From positions 221,001 to 285,000 of the forward strand of contig NZ_AP010872.1 of the NCBI RefSeq assembly GCF_000828515.1: a DNA stretch of 64,000 nt. The letters are read 5' to 3'. The DNA comes from Candidatus Ishikawaella capsulata Mpkobe (GTDB taxonomy: Bacteria; Pseudomonadota; Gammaproteobacteria; Enterobacterales; Enterobacteriaceae). Position 1 is the first letter of the stretch. The number at the start of each line of letters is the position of its first letter. Positions 61,976 through 64,000 of this stretch are shown here, piece by piece. The notes below the pieces were generated by a model, which saw only the letters and a program-made list of their open reading frames with translations, was not told the DNA's origin and did not search any database. The position numbers were made by a program, and so were the translations under genes.

Positions 61976-62605
61976 GTGAATCATGTTATAAATCTTTCGA
62001 AGTGTATAAAATATTTTATAGGATTATTTGCAATAGTAAATCCTATTGGAGTTATACCTATATTTGTTAGTTTAACTAATAAATATGAACTAAAAGAAAG
62101 GAATAAAATTAATATTATCACAAATTTTGCGGTAGCTATAATACTTTTTATTTCCCTATTTATAGGAAATAGTATTTTAGAAGTTTTTGGTATTTCAATA
62201 GACTCATTTCGCATTGCAGGTGGCATTTTAATCATTATGCTAGCTGTATCTATGATTACTGGCAAAATAGGAGACAGGCAAGAAGATAATAATTCAAATA
62301 CAAATAATATAGCTATTGTACCTTTAGCTTTACCTTTAATGGCTGGACCAGGTGCTATAAGCTTAACTATAGTCTGGAGCTCTCGTTATCATAGTTGGCA
62401 AAATTTATTGGGTTTCAGTTTAACTATTGCAGTTTTTTCTATTTGCTGTTGCTTACTATTTAAAATAGGACACTTTATGGTGACTTTCTTGGGGAAAAAT
62501 GGTATTAATATTATCACTCGTATTATAGGATTAGTTCTTATGTCGTTAGGCATTGAATCTATTATCACTAGTATAAAATCATTATTTCCTTGTTTAATTC
62601 ACTAA
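61976..62605 (+). CDS. ychE: MarC-family inner membrane protein YchE
   Basis: Multi-pass membrane protein of unknown function. The protein has 209 residues (E. coli YchE 215), with about six hydrophobic segments. The family motif GLFAIVNPIGVIPIFVSLT lies near the start, then GISIDSFRIAGGILI and PLALPLMAGPGAIS. It starts with GTG six bases after AAGGAG; the ATG three bases before is out of frame. ychE upstream of clsA matches E. coli with the opp genes lost. Confidence 0.93.
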   Translation: MNHVINLSKCIKYFIGLFAIVNPIGVIPIFVSLTNKYELKERNKINIITNFAVAIILFISLFIGNSILEVFGISIDSFRIAGGILIIMLAVSMITGKIGDRQEDNNSNTNNIAIVPLALPLMAGPGAISLTIVWSSRYHSWQNLLGFSLTIAVFSICCCLLFKIGHFMVTFLGKNGINIITRIIGLVLMSLGIESIITSIKSLFPCLIH

Positions 62606-62679
62606 ACATGTTTGACATGTACCTATACCATTTATGAAGTATTTATATACTAATTAATTTAGTATATATTCACTAGTAT

Positions 62680-63999
62680 TTACAATAAAGGACCAAAAAA
62701 ATAAAAGAATTGTTCTATTATATATTTCCACCATCTTCTTTTATACCAAAGATGAATATCTAATTGTTGTGAACAAGAAATATAATCTTGTTGTATTTTA
62801 GCAAGTTGCTTACTAAAAACAGTATTATCTATTACTAAAGCTATTTCTAAATTTATCCACAAACTACGCATATCAATATTTATTGTTCCTAGTATACTTA
62901 ATTGCTCGTCTACAATAATAGTTTTTGTATGTAGAAAACCTTTTTCATATTGATATATTTTTACACCTGCTTCTAACAGTTCACTAAAAAATACTCTACT
63001 CGCCCATTTAACAAAAATAGAATCATTATACAAAGGTAGAATAATAATAACATTCACCCCTCTCATAGCAGCAGCACATATAGCATATATAATATCATTG
63101 CTAGGTATAAAATATGGAGTAGTAATAACTAATTGTTTACGAGCAGAATAAATTATTGTAAGTAATGATTGATGAATCATATCTTCAGGAAAATTTAGTC
63201 CAGATCCAATTAATTGTATTATAAGCTCCTTTTCGCACGAGGCAATTACCATATTATTACCTAATGATGGAGCTAAAATACGTTTTCCAGTTTCTATTTC
63301 CCAATCACATGAATACACAAAACTCATCAAAGTAGATATAGGCCCTTCTATGCGCACCATTATGTCTACCCATTGACCAATGCCAATATTGTGTTTAAAT
63401 AATTTGGGATCTACTAAATTCATACTACCAGTATAAGCTATGTAATTATCAACTAGAATCATTTTTCTATGTTGACGTAAATCTATGCGTCTAAAAAAAA
63501 AACTCCGTATACTAAGTTTTAATACCTCAACTACTTCAATACCAGCTTGTCGCATGATAACAGGCCAACAACTCCTAAAAAAAGATATGCTACCTACAGA
63601 ATCAAGCATAATACGGCAATATATTCCTCTCTGTGATGCTGCTATTAAAGATTTTGCTATTTCATCTACTCGACCCCCAGGTTTCCAAATATAAAATATC
63701 ATTTCAATATTATGATTGGCGTGCTGAATATCTTGTATAATAGATTGTATTATATCTGTAAAATTATTTATAATTTGTATTTTATTCCCTATTATTCCAT
63801 TAATGCCTTGTCTGTTTTCACACAGTTTAAATAATGGAGATGCTATATCGCTGTAATTGTTACTGAAAATGTGAGGATAACATTTAATATCAGTTATCCA
63901 TTGATTAATATATGGATACATTTTGCGAGCACGTTTTGTGCGTTTTTTTCCAAAATATGATTGACTAAAAGCGAAATAAGCAACTATTCCTAGTATTGG
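62680..63999 (-). CDS. clsA: Cardiolipin synthase A, N-terminus outside the window
   Basis: Phospholipase D-family enzyme that joins two phosphatidylglycerols into cardiolipin at the inner membrane. The frame stays open to the right edge (PILGIVAYFAF then GKKRTKRARKMYP match the E. coli stretch before residue 75), so an ATG at 63921 is not the true start and the N-terminal membrane helices lie mostly outside. Both HKD motifs are intact: HRKMILVD and HTKTIIVD, with the GSMN and GTIN segments. The end FYFFGPLL matches E. coli FYFFSPLL. Kept although cdsA, which supplies the lipid precursor, is dead. Confidence 0.95.
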   Translation of the reverse strand, partial: PILGIVAYFAFSQSYFGKKRTKRARKMYPYINQWITDIKCYPHIFSNNYSDIASPLFKLCENRQGINGIIGNKIQIINNFTDIIQSIIQDIQHANHNIEMIFYIWKPGGRVDEIAKSLIAASQRGIYCRIMLDSVGSISFFRSCWPVIMRQAGIEVVEVLKLSIRSFFFRRIDLRQHRKMILVDNYIAYTGSMNLVDPKLFKHNIGIGQWVDIMVRIEGPISTLMSFVYSCDWEIETGKRILAPSLGNNMVIASCEKELIIQLIGSGLNFPEDMIHQSLLTIIYSARKQLVITTPYFIPSNDIIYAICAAAMRGVNVIIILPLYNDSIFVKWASRVFFSELLEAGVKIYQYEKGFLHTKTIIVDEQLSILGTINIDMRSLWINLEIALVIDNTVFSKQLAKIQQDYISCSQQLDIHLWYKRRWWKYIIEQFFYFFGPLL

Positions 64000-64000
64000 G

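Overview
The window looks like part of a small, very AT-rich chromosome of an obligate insect endosymbiont in the Enterobacterales. Almost every intact gene has a close Escherichia coli counterpart in protein sequence, and local gene order often follows E. coli. Spacers are long, AT-rich and full of decayed genes. There are no transposases, phage genes, CRISPR arrays or restriction systems. The retained genes cover replication and repair, translation, fatty acid synthesis and several B-vitamin steps (aroQ, pabB, folK, folD, panB, panC). This resembles vitamin-provisioning symbionts of the Baumannia/Wigglesworthia/Blochmannia kind. I cannot name the species from sequence alone.

Layout. 1-10 kb: the end of mscM running into a perfect 8 x 77 bp tandem array, then mdh, tldD, a broken mreD, mreC, mreB, aroQ, accB and accC. 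10-12.4 kb: tRNA-Glu and a gene graveyard with relics of fdhD and folP. 12.4-30.4 kb: proS facing tilS-accA-dnaE-rnhB-fabZ-bamA-rseP-(cdsA relic)-uppS-(dxr relic)-frr-pyrH-tsf-rpsB. This is the E. coli cluster with skp, lpxD, lpxA and lpxB missing, fabZ frameshifted in a run of nine A, and cdsA and dxr dead. 30.8-37.6 kb: dapD, mtn, erpA, dksA, pcnB, folK, panB, panC. 37.6-45.2 kb: a decayed tandem duplication of the panC...sppA block. Copy 1 keeps panC and xthA. Copy 2 keeps yadH, yadG, hpt and sppA, with fossils of panC and xthA still readable. The sppA 5' end left in copy 1 has become part of a new repeat-containing membrane protein gene (38679-39872). 45.4-53.4 kb: gapA, minCDE, tsaB, pabB, htpX, zwf. 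53.4-56.5 kb: relics of the whole zinc importer znuA/znuC/znuB. 56.5-64 kb: ruvB, ruvA, tRNA-Arg, folD, cysS, a 1.1 kb empty spacer, ychE and clsA (cut by the window edge).

How it fits together. AccA, AccB and AccC feed malonyl-CoA into fatty acid synthesis, which also needs FabZ. MreB/MreC, MinCDE, UppS and DapD serve the cell wall and division, although mreD and dxr are lost. BamA and RseP keep an outer membrane, but lipid A genes are absent from their usual place and the CDP-diacylglycerol synthase gene is dead, which suggests continuing loss of envelope lipid synthesis. Energy and redox genes here are gapA, mdh and zwf.

The most notable observations are the fabZ frameshift at a poly(A) tract, the duplication with reciprocal gene loss, the chimeric 20-repeat protein born from it, and the 77-bp array copied from the end of mscM.
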